From assembly GCA_947626705.1 (NCBI GenBank), contig CANQTJ010000017.1, positions 1 through 17,101 on the forward strand: a DNA stretch of 17,101 nt. Reading direction: 5' to 3'. Shown here piece by piece: positions 7,949 through 14,340 of the stretch (positions are counted from its first letter, which is position 1; each line of letters begins with the position of its first letter). Below the pieces are notes generated by a model. It did no database searches and was not told the DNA's origin. It worked only from the letters and a program-made list of their open reading frames with translations. This DNA comes from an uncultured Clostridia bacterium (GTDB lineage: Bacteria > Bacillota > Clostridia > TANB77 > CAG-508). Both the position numbers and the translations under genes were made by a program.

Positions 7949-8998
7949 TTACTCTTCATCTTTTCTATCAAATTGACTAAGAAATCTTACATCATTAGTA
8001 TACAAATATCTCATATCAGTAATTCCATATCTAAACATAGCTAATCTGTCAATACCTGTACCAAAAGCAAATCCTCCAAACTTTTCTGGATTATACCCAT
8101 TCATTTTTAAAACATTTGGATGAACAATTCCTGCTCCTAATACTTCTATCCATCCTGTTTGCTTACATAAGTTACATCCCTTTCCTCCACATTTAAAACA
8201 TGTAACATCTACTTCATAAGATGGTTCTGTAAATGGAAAATAACTTGGTCTAAATCTTAAATCTAAATTTGCTCCTATTATTTTTCTAACAAATACTTCT
8301 AATGTCCCTTTTAAATCTGCTAAAGATACATTTCTCTCTTTATAATCAACTACTAAACCTTCAATTTGATTAAATTGATGTGAATGTGTTGCATCATCTT
8401 CTCTTCTATAAGTTTTTCCGGCAGTAATCATTCTAATTGGTGTTTTATCTTTATTCGCCATCATTGTTCTTGCTTGAACAGCAGAAGTTTGAGTTCTTAA
8501 CAAATATTCAGTATTAATATAAAAACTGTCCTGCATATCTCTAGCTGGATGCCCCTTTGGTAAATTTAATCTTTCAAAACAATATTCATCTGTTTCTAAT
8601 TCTGGACCTGTTACTACATCATATCCCATAGAAACAAATAAATCTTCGATATCTTCAATTATCCTATTTACTGGATGTAAACTTCCTCTTTTTATTTTCG
8701 TACTTGGAAGTGTAATATCTATTTTTTCATTTTCTAATTTTTTATTTAATTCTTCTTTTTCAAACTTTTCTTCTTTTTCCCTTATTAATTTTTCTAGCTC
8801 ATCTCTTACTTCATTAACTAGACTTCCTATGATTGGTCTTTCTTCTGGCGTTAAGTTTCCCATTCCTCTTAGTACAGCTGTTAGTTCTCCTTTTTTACCT
8901 AAATATTTTACTTTTAAGTCATTTAATATTTTCAAATTTTCAGCTTTTTGTATCTCTTGTAAAGAATTTTCTTTAATTTTTAGAATTTGTTCTTTCAT
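7949..8998 (-). CDS. pheS: Phenylalanyl-tRNA synthetase alpha subunit
   Basis: Catalytic alpha subunit, 349 aa as expected. The N-terminal coiled coil (about 1-90) is followed by the class II core: motif 1 around LHPVNRIIEDIEDLF, motif 2 in TAGKTYRREDDATHSHQF (the HSHQF loop binds ATP/Phe), and motif 3 in FAFGTGIDRLAMFRYGI. A cysteine-rich insertion (CFKCGGKGCNLCKQTGW) is as seen in many Firmicute enzymes. AAAGGAGG precedes the ATG. First gene of the T-box-controlled pheST operon. Confidence 0.97.
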   Translation of the reverse strand: MKEQILKIKENSLQEIQKAENLKILNDLKVKYLGKKGELTAVLRGMGNLTPEERPIIGSLVNEVRDELEKLIREKEEKFEKEELNKKLENEKIDITLPSTKIKRGSLHPVNRIIEDIEDLFVSMGYDVVTGPELETDEYCFERLNLPKGHPARDMQDSFYINTEYLLRTQTSAVQARTMMANKDKTPIRMITAGKTYRREDDATHSHQFNQIEGLVVDYKERNVSLADLKGTLEVFVRKIIGANLDLRFRPSYFPFTEPSYEVDVTCFKCGGKGCNLCKQTGWIEVLGAGIVHPNVLKMNGYNPEKFGGFAFGTGIDRLAMFRYGITDMRYLYTNDVRFLSQFDRKDEE

Positions 8999-9039
8999 TT
9001 TTTTATTTTTCCTCCTTTATTATTATTTTTATTTAATTC

Positions 9040-9289
9040 AAAAAATCCATTTAATCCTATGTTTATAGGACGAAATGGATTATATTCCGTGGTACCACCT
9101 AATTTTATTAGTTTTATAACTAACCTCATTATTATTGTTTTAACGGTGCAACCGCTTCTTTCTACTTATTAATATTTTCAAAAGAAGTCTTAAAAAGTGA
9201 AATTTCTATATATGTATATCGAATATTTTTCAGCCTTGAATATTCTCTCTTTTGATATATGTTATTCATATATATACTTTGCTTTTTAA
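9040..9289 (-). ncRNA. T-box riboswitch, tRNA-Phe (UUC specifier), upstream of pheST
   Basis: Leader that binds uncharged tRNA-Phe and lets transcription pass into pheST. Stem I base: minus-strand TTAAAAAG (9289-9282) pairs with CTTTTTAA (9197-9190); above it TATATATG (9274-9267) pairs with CATATATA (9214-9207). The internal loop between them holds UUC followed by A at 9201-9199, a Phe codon in the specifier position. The T-box sequence AGGTGGTACCACGG lies within 9100-9084. The competing terminator is ATCCATTT..TCCTA / TAGGA..AAATGGAT (9080-9045) followed by a U-run to 9040. Confidence 0.93.
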
Positions 9290-9334
9290 TTAGATTTTTT
9301 ATATTTTAAAGAATTTTATATATTCATTTGTATT

Positions 9335-9363
9335 ATATTAACATATATTTACTTATTTTACAA
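9335..9363 (-). promoter_or_regulatory. Promoter of the pheST T-box leader
   Basis: Minus-strand TTGTAA (9363-9358), 17-bp spacer, TAATAT (9340-9335) with an extended TG two bases upstream. The start of transcription would fall about 40 nt before stem I. Confidence 0.7.
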
Positions 9364-9416
9364 GAGTTTATTTTAAGTTTTGTTTTTTCATTATATATAC
9401 CTAAATATTATACACT

Positions 9417-9447
9417 AAAAAATGATGCCAAACAGGCATCATTTTTT
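9417..9447. terminator. Bidirectional intrinsic terminator after the ImmA-like gene
   Basis: Perfect stem AAAAAATGATGCC / GGCATCATTTTTT with a 5-nt loop, T-runs on both strands, 28 bp past the ImmA-like stop codon and upstream of the pheST promoter. It insulates the two units. Confidence 0.9.
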
Positions 9448-9474
9448 ACATTTTAGGAAAATCTTGTCTTAACC

Positions 9475-10068
9475 CTAACTTTTTTTTACTAACTCCTTAA
9501 TCCGCTTTTCTACCAAGAAATTTGGCACTTCAAAATACATTGACATATACGTAATCACCCAAAAATCGTCATCGTATCTCAATTTATTCGCTACATTAAG
9601 TTGATGTCTGAACATCTTTTCTGGCATCAGAATAGATGTTGCAAATTTGTCAGCACTAGAAGCAAAAATTTCTTCTGTATGAAACTGGTCTTTAAAAAAA
9701 TTTATATCTTCTTTATTGCTAACAAATTTTAATAAATAAGTACCTAATTGACGAGCAACTACATATCGTTGATAATAAATTGTTTGTTCATTACCAACAA
9801 CAATTACTTTATTCTCGCCATACAATTTTTTTGTATTTCCACCAACATAAAGAATCCCATCCAATCCTTTCTCTTTAAAGCTTTCTCTATACGTAACTAT
9901 ATCGAAAGCTTGTGCTATCTTTATAATTGGTGTAGCACAACGTTGATTGTAAATTCCACAGACTTTTAAAATGTCATTTACAATCGACTGAAGGCCATAT
10001 TTTTTGTAGCCTTCTTTTTCTAATCTCTTTACGACAAATTCAGTAGTCCGGTTAAGTTCTTTTTCCAT
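9475..10068 (-). CDS. ImmA/IrrE-like protein with degenerate metallopeptidase site
   Basis: 197 aa. The C-terminal part matches the ImmA/IrrE (DUF955) layout: YQRYVVARQLGTYLL sits where the family has xxAHELGHYLL, and ASSADKFATSILMPEKMF matches the ANxFAxxLLMP segment. The His-Glu-x-x-His zinc motif is replaced by Arg-Gln-x-x-Thr, so peptidase activity is not expected. Family members cleave or regulate repressors of mobile elements and some toxin-antitoxin systems; this one may only bind a partner. AGGAGG precedes ATG 10068. Arginine codons are mixed (CGT, CGA, CGG, AGA), unlike the AGA-dominated neighbours, and two codon-aligned CGGs read as Arg (residue 7 and 7 residues before the end) without frame loss. 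This suggests recent transfer. Confidence 0.7.
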   Translation of the reverse strand: MEKELNRTTEFVVKRLEKEGYKKYGLQSIVNDILKVCGIYNQRCATPIIKIAQAFDIVTYRESFKEKGLDGILYVGGNTKKLYGENKVIVVGNEQTIYYQRYVVARQLGTYLLKFVSNKEDINFFKDQFHTEEIFASSADKFATSILMPEKMFRHQLNVANKLRYDDDFWVITYMSMYFEVPNFLVEKRIKELVKKS

Positions 10069-10121
10069 TTTTTTACCTCCTAAAAAATTTAATTAGTTAT
10101 TTATATTTACTGATTAATATA

Positions 10122-10151
10122 TATTATACCACATATATTTACTTATATCAA
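10122..10151 (-). promoter_or_regulatory. Promoter of the ImmA-like gene
   Basis: Minus-strand TTGATA, a 17-bp spacer, then TATAAT: near-consensus sigma-A. The spacer contains a 16-bp sequence identical to the spacer of the pheST promoter. Confidence 0.75.
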
Positions 10152-10199
10152 TAAATTTTTATAACTTTGCATGGGTAAAATTATGTAAATATGCTTCTA

Positions 10200-11313
10200 C
10201 TATTGATTTACTATTGTATAATTTCCATCATCACTTTTTTGCAACTGGATTTCAGATTTTAGACAAACTATAGGACGGAAACCATTGCCGGTGTCGTTAT
10301 ATCCCCAGTAGCCCAAGATGCCATTGAACGTCACATACATCACAAAATTAGAGCCAATATTAGACGGACTCGCAATCCACATTGTAATTGCATTTGTTTC
10401 ATCACTTATTACATAAGGTTTTTCTGTTTCTAACATATCACTAATGCTCAAACTCCAGTCATCACTTTCTTGTTTCTTTATTTGATAACCTGTGTTACTT
10501 GTTGCTCCTGCTACATACGATGTTTGATGTGTTGCATTATATGACTTAAATAGTAACTCTATTGTTGGTCCTCCTATTGCATATTCTGCTACATTATCAT
10601 TTGCAAATTTGCTCCATATTTTTGTGTCTAACATATATGCTACTGCTTTCATATTATTATTTGAACTTGTATAATTTTTATTATTAAAGTAATCATTGTT
10701 TAATTTTTTAATTCTTTCATCTGTTATATCACTACTTCCGTTGATAATCGCTTAGCACATTAGTAAAATATGCAGCTCTTGGATATTTGATATTATTTCC
10801 ATCATTTGGTTTCTTTTGACTTTTAGTTTCTGGCAACTGACTTCTTTCTATATAATCATCTGCTATTAAGTATATATTGCTTTCATCTGCATAAAATATA
10901 TCCCATTTTACATCAGGCGCTTCATCTACTGTATAATTTGTTACTTCTTTTCCGTATACTTCATTTTTATCTTCTGTACTTGCTATATCACTTGCTGAAA
11001 CTACCTGTGATGTTGTTGGGTCATCTCCTTGATGATTTTCATCCTCACTACCACCTGTTCCATCTCCACTTCCTACTGTACTTTTTCCTAAACTATTTAG
11101 TTGAGCTTCATAATCTGCTAACATTTGATTTTCTAAATCCTCTGCATCTTTATACTTTTGTTTTGCCTCTTTTGCCTTTGCAAAAATTCCTGTTCCTGTC
11201 AACTCCGCTATTGATATTCCAGCTAATATCAATAAAATTACTATGGTTATTACCAACGCAATTAATGTAATACCTCTGTCTTTTCTTGTGTTTTTTCTTT
11301 CTTTTTTTTCCAT
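10200..11313 (-). CDS. Type IV prepilin-like surface protein with one CGG +1 site
   Basis: 370 aa after dropping the C of CGG at 10740-10738. Basic N-terminus, then a prepilin-type signal G|ITLIALVITIVILLILAG (about 14-35), typical of clostridial pseudopilins although Glu at +5 is missing, then an alpha-helical stalk, a Gly/Ser/Asp-rich linker (about 75-100) and a secreted C-terminal domain ending GFRPIVCLKSEIQLQK. Strict triplet reading stops at TAG just after the CGG (SDYQRK*). Skipping the C gives SDYQ-GSSDITDERIKKLNNDY and 180 uninterrupted codons. AGAAGGAGG precedes ATG 11313. A patch near 10261-10400 is visibly more GC-rich than the rest. Probably processed by the prepilin peptidase in this window. 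Confidence 0.8.
10738..10740 (-). other. CGG +1 shift site in the pilin gene
   Basis: Coding strand CAA-C-GGA-AGT. The C at 10740 is 573 nt (a multiple of 3) from the ATG, and 540 nt (a multiple of 3) remain after it to the stop. Without the shift the next codons are AAG TAG. Confidence 0.8.
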
Positions 11314-11336
11314 TTGTTTCCTCCTTCTAAACTTTT

Positions 11337-11359
11337 TTATTAAGTATATAACTTAATAA
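11337..11359. promoter_or_regulatory. 9-bp palindrome upstream of the pilin gene (possible operator)
   Basis: TTATTAAGT - ATATA - ACTTAATAA, perfect arms with a 5-bp centre, just upstream of the pilin ribosome binding site. A partly related copy (TTAAGTTATATAATTAATAA) lies at 11481-11500. It could bind a dimeric regulator or be AT-rich coincidence. Confidence 0.4.
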
Positions 11360-11392
11360 AAAATTAAAAGGACAAAATCATTGATATTACTT

Positions 11393-11426
11393 AATTTTAA
11401 ATTTTTATTTAAAAAAATTTAAAATT
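11393..11426. repeat. 14-bp AT-only inverted repeat
   Basis: AATTTTAAATTTTT (11393-11406) and AAAAATTTAAAATT (11413-11426) are perfect inverted copies around 6 nt. Followed on the plus strand by the promoter at 11432. Confidence 0.5.
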
Positions 11427-11431
11427 ACCTA

Positions 11432-11460
11432 TTGTCAAAAAATGTGGTAAATGTTATACT
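11432..11460 (+). promoter_or_regulatory. Strong plus-strand promoter inside the 457-bp gene-free stretch
   Basis: TTGTCA (11432-11437), 17-bp spacer, TATACT (11455-11460) with extended TG at 11452-11453. It is 311 bp from the next possible ATG; its transcript would begin near 11467 and carry the long hairpin at 11531-11620. Confidence 0.65.
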
Positions 11461-11530
11461 TTCAGTATGTAAAATTTTAATTAAGTTATATAATTAATAA
11501 AAAACAATAATTAACTTAAAAAATATAATC

Positions 11531-11620
11531 TAGTTGATAATAACATTTTTTCAAGTTATGACGCTCGATTAGAATGAAAAATAGAACAGGAATAACTTGA
11601 AAAATTATTATTATCAACTA
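11531..11620. repeat. Long hairpin, 29-bp arms with 32-nt loop (possible structured RNA or MITE)
   Basis: Arms 11531-11559 (begins TAGTTGATAATAA, ends CAAGTTAT) and 11592-11620 match at 27 of 29 positions in inverted orientation. The loop (11560-11591) is less AT-rich than its flanks. The rest of 11314-11770 shows no convincing ORF: it holds two promoters, palindromes and this hairpin. Confidence 0.7.
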
Positions 11621-11650
11621 TTTAAATTGGTAAATTTTTTAATAAAACAA

Positions 11651-11679
11651 TTGCAATTTATTTTAAATTATGTTAATAT
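11651..11679 (+). promoter_or_regulatory. Promoter of the Rpn-family gene
   Basis: TTGCAA (11651-11656), 17-bp spacer, TAATAT (11674-11679) preceded by TGT: an extended -10 of the same form as the pheST promoter. Confidence 0.65.
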
Positions 11680-11770
11680 AAAATAAGTTTATATTTCAAA
11701 CAATTTTTAAATTCAAAATTATCACGGCACTTCTGCCAAAAAAATTCAATAACAATAACAAAATATAAAA

Positions 11771-12634
11771 ATGAGAAAGAAGGTATGTATTATAGAAAAA
11801 TTATTAAATCCAAAAATAGATTATGTATTTAAAAGAATATTTGGACATGTAGGTAATGAAGATATTACAAAAGAATTATTAAGCTCTATATTAAATAGAA
11901 AAGTAACTGATTTAAAATTAGATAATAATCCAATACTAGAAAAAGATATGCTAGACGATAAAATGGGTATACTAGACATTAAAGCTAAAATAGACGATTC
12001 TATTAATTGTGATATAGAAATGCAAATAGTAGATAGAAGAAATATAGAGAAAAGAATTTTATATTATTGGAGCAAAATGTATACTAGTAGTATAAAATCT
12101 GGAGGAAAATTTAAAGATTTACAACAAGGAATTGTAATATTAATATCTGATTATGAATTAAACAGTCTAAAAGAAATCCAGAAATACATAACAAAATGGA
12201 ACATAAGAGAAGAAGAATATTCAAAAATTATATTGACAGATGTACTTGAATTTTATATACTTGAATTGCCAAAGTTCAATAAATATCGTAAAAATATTAA
12301 CAATACTGAATTGGACTCATGGATAAAATTTATAGAAAATCTAGAGGTGAACGATATGAATGATACAAGTGAAAACGCAAAAGCTATTCAAAAAGCAAAA
12401 CAAGTATTAGAAGAAATAAGTCAAGATGAGCATGAACGATATTTAGCTGAATTAAGAGAAAAATATATAATGGATCAAGCTGATATAGAAGAAGCTGGAT
12501 ATTATAAAGGAGTACAAGCTGGAATTGCCAAAGAAAAAATAACTATTGCAAAAAAATTTAAAGAACAAAATGTAGATTTTGAAATTATAAGCAAAGCTAC
12601 TGGTTTAACAATAGATGAAATTAAAAATTTATAA
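11771..12634 (+). CDS. Rpn/PD-(D/E)XK nuclease family protein (transposase-like)
   Basis: 287 aa. The N-terminal PDDEXK_2 domain contains NPKIDYVFKRIFG, LLSSILNRKV, then a nuclease-type core GILDIKAKID..CDIEMQ (catalytic Asp ... Glu-x-Gln in place of Glu-x-Lys, usual in this family), and YYWSKMYTSSIKSG. A Lys/Glu helical segment follows, then a C-terminal GLTIDEIKNL repeat-like end. Family members (RpnA-E) are DNA nucleases linked to RecA-independent recombination. The start is uncertain: ATG 11771 has no ribosome binding site before it, while AGAAGG at 11778-11783 lies inside the frame, 5-8 nt before ATT 11789 and ATA 11792, close to where relatives usually begin. Confidence 0.85.
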   Translation: MRKKVCIIEKLLNPKIDYVFKRIFGHVGNEDITKELLSSILNRKVTDLKLDNNPILEKDMLDDKMGILDIKAKIDDSINCDIEMQIVDRRNIEKRILYYWSKMYTSSIKSGGKFKDLQQGIVILISDYELNSLKEIQKYITKWNIREEEYSKIILTDVLEFYILELPKFNKYRKNINNTELDSWIKFIENLEVNDMNDTSENAKAIQKAKQVLEEISQDEHERYLAELREKYIMDQADIEEAGYYKGVQAGIAKEKITIAKKFKEQNVDFEIISKATGLTIDEIKNL

Positions 12635-12682
12635 TCAATAAATTTAAAATAATTTTATATGTTTGAAATATAAATAAAAATA

Positions 12683-12736
12683 GAAAAATAGTATAAATTT
12701 TTCAAAAAACACATTGAAAATTTATACTATTTTTTC
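12683..12736. terminator. Intrinsic terminator after the Rpn-family gene
   Basis: Near-perfect inverted repeat of about 23 bp per arm (GAAAAATAGTATAAATTTT / AAATTTATACTATTTTTTC) with an 8-nt loop and a T-run at the end, 48 bp after the stop codon. Confidence 0.8.
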
Positions 12737-12784
12737 TACTTATTAAACATTAAATTTTTATATTATTAAATTTTTAGAAATTGA

Positions 12785-12813
12785 TTGACAAAAATTTTTT
12801 TAAGATATATTAT
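12785..12813 (+). promoter_or_regulatory. Promoter of the bactofilin-like gene
   Basis: TTGACA (12785-12790), 17-bp spacer, TATTAT (12808-12813), followed by AGGGAGGA at 12841-12848, 6 nt before ATG 12855. Confidence 0.75.
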
Positions 12814-12854
12814 TTTGTTATATATAAAATTAAATTAAAAAGGGAGGATTTTTT

Positions 12855-14072
12855 ATGTTAAAAAACAAAACAAAAATTATTGCAATTTTAGCTATTCTAA
12901 TTTTATTATTCACTAATATAGTTGTTTTTGCAGACAATGAAACTAACGAATATGACATAATGCCTATTACAACAGATGATGCACCAATAGATACAGCTGA
13001 AAATTCATCTTCTGAAAATTTAAATGTATCTTCAGATAATTCAATAGCAAATGCTGATGTTAATAGTGAAGAAAACTATCAGAAAGGTGACGTATATCTT
13101 ACAGGAGGAGATATTACAATAGATTATATTGTAGATGGAAATCTTTTTGTATGTGCTAATTCCGTTACTATTAATTCACAAATTGGTGGAGATGCTTTCA
13201 TTATAGCAAACAACTTAATAATTGATGAAGAAGGATATATCTTTAGTAATCTTTTTACAACATGTAATAATATAGAAATAAAAGGTGTTGTTTATGATGT
13301 ATACGCAATAACACAAAATCTTTCAATATCTAATGGTTATATTTATAGAGATTTAAGAACTACTTGTAATACTTTAACTATAAATGGTACTGTTGGAAGA
13401 AATGCTTTTGTAAATTGTTCTTCAATTAATTTTAATACAGATGGAAATAATTTAGGTATAATTTATGGTGATTTAAATTATACTTCTAATCAAGAAATTT
13501 CAATACCTGAAAATGTTGTAAATGGTAATACAAATGCTAAACAAAGTAATAATGAAACTACTATTCAATCTACTATAGCAAGTTATATTTTAGATTTAGG
13601 AAGTTTTCTTGCATTCATATTAATTATTTGGCTAATTTGTTTATTTATTGCTCCTAAATTCTTAAAGAGTACAAATAATTATATTGGAAAAAAATCTCTA
13701 AGTATATTAGGATTCGGTATACTTGCATTAATTGCTATACCAGTACTTTGCATTATATTAATTTTATTACGTTTGACTAGTGCGATTTCATTATTAATAT
13801 TCTCTTTATATGTATTGTCAATTATAATATCAAAAGCTTTATTTACTATAATGGTTAATAATTACGTATGTTCTAAATTAAATATTAATAAAAACTTAGC
13901 AACATTTGGAATGCTAATTATTACTGGAATTGTAATTTGGGCATTAGGTTTAATTCCATACGTAGGTGCAATAATTTCATTTATTACTGTAATCTTAGGA
14001 TTAGGACTATTAGTTGTTTCTATACTTCCTAAGAAACAAAATAAAGAAAATACTGAAAATATTAAAGATTAA
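12855..14072 (+). CDS. Secreted-domain polymer-forming (bactofilin-like) membrane protein
   Basis: 405 aa. The signal peptide (about 1-27, ending VVFADNE) leads to a Ser/Asn-rich linker and then short beta-helix repeats (about 75-215) alternating hydrophobic and Gly/Asn turns (GDVYLTGGDITID, GNLFVCANSVTIN, GGDAFIIANNLII, GTVGRNAFVNCSSINF), the pattern of polymer-forming bactofilin-type domains. Several transmembrane helices follow from about 240 to 392, ending in a basic tail. So the beta-helix is probably outside the membrane, unlike cytosolic bactofilins. It may form a surface scaffold; the real role is unknown. The Rpn terminator and its own promoter make it a single-gene unit. No codon-aligned CGG. 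Confidence 0.75.
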   Translation: MLKNKTKIIAILAILILLFTNIVVFADNETNEYDIMPITTDDAPIDTAENSSSENLNVSSDNSIANADVNSEENYQKGDVYLTGGDITIDYIVDGNLFVCANSVTINSQIGGDAFIIANNLIIDEEGYIFSNLFTTCNNIEIKGVVYDVYAITQNLSISNGYIYRDLRTTCNTLTINGTVGRNAFVNCSSINFNTDGNNLGIIYGDLNYTSNQEISIPENVVNGNTNAKQSNNETTIQSTIASYILDLGSFLAFILIIWLICLFIAPKFLKSTNNYIGKKSLSILGFGILALIAIPVLCIILILLRLTSAISLLIFSLYVLSIIISKALFTIMVNNYVCSKLNINKNLATFGMLIITGIVIWALGLIPYVGAIISFITVILGLGLLVVSILPKKQNKENTENIKD

Positions 14073-14132
14073 TTATATTATATTATTTGTAATATAATTA
14101 GATATATAACTATTATTTAGATTTTATTATTA

Positions 14133-14197
14133 GAACAAAAGCGGACATTATTAACATTTTCACTATTTAGAACATTTTAAAGTCCGCTTTTTTGTTC
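14133..14197. terminator. Large hairpin, probable terminator of the bactofilin-like gene
   Basis: GAACAAAAGCGGAC (14133-14146) pairs with GTCCGCTTTTTTGTTC (14182-14197); the stem is GC-centred and followed within the arm by T6. The loop is about 35 nt. It starts 60 bp past the stop codon. Confidence 0.6.
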
Positions 14198-14203
14198 GTC
14201 TGC

Positions 14204-14271
14204 GAAAAATTGTATAGCAATTTTTCTGTGGAATGCTTTATATTATAGGAAATTTCGAGAACTTTCCTATA
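14204..14271. repeat. Two further perfect 9-bp hairpins in the convergent spacer
   Basis: GAAAAATTG / CAATTTTTC at 14204-14226 and TATAGGAAA / TTTCCTATA at 14244-14271. Neither has a clear T-run in the expected place. With the flanking stems they make four hairpins in 182 bp. Confidence 0.6.
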
Positions 14272-14282
14272 TATAAAAAATC

Positions 14283-14314
14283 AGAGTAAGATTAATACTA
14301 CTAAAACTTACTCT
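14283..14314 (-). terminator. Terminator of the WG-repeat gene
   Basis: Minus strand AGAGTAAG - 16 nt - CTTACTCT followed by GATTTTTTAT, 27 bp beyond the stop at 14341. Confidence 0.7.
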
Positions 14315-14340
14315 AATTTAAAACTATTTAATATTTTTAT

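Noticed and set aside
10938..11270. 110-aa Leu/His-rich plus-strand ORF opposite the pilin gene
   Set aside because: Composition is that of the antisense of pilin codons; no start signal.
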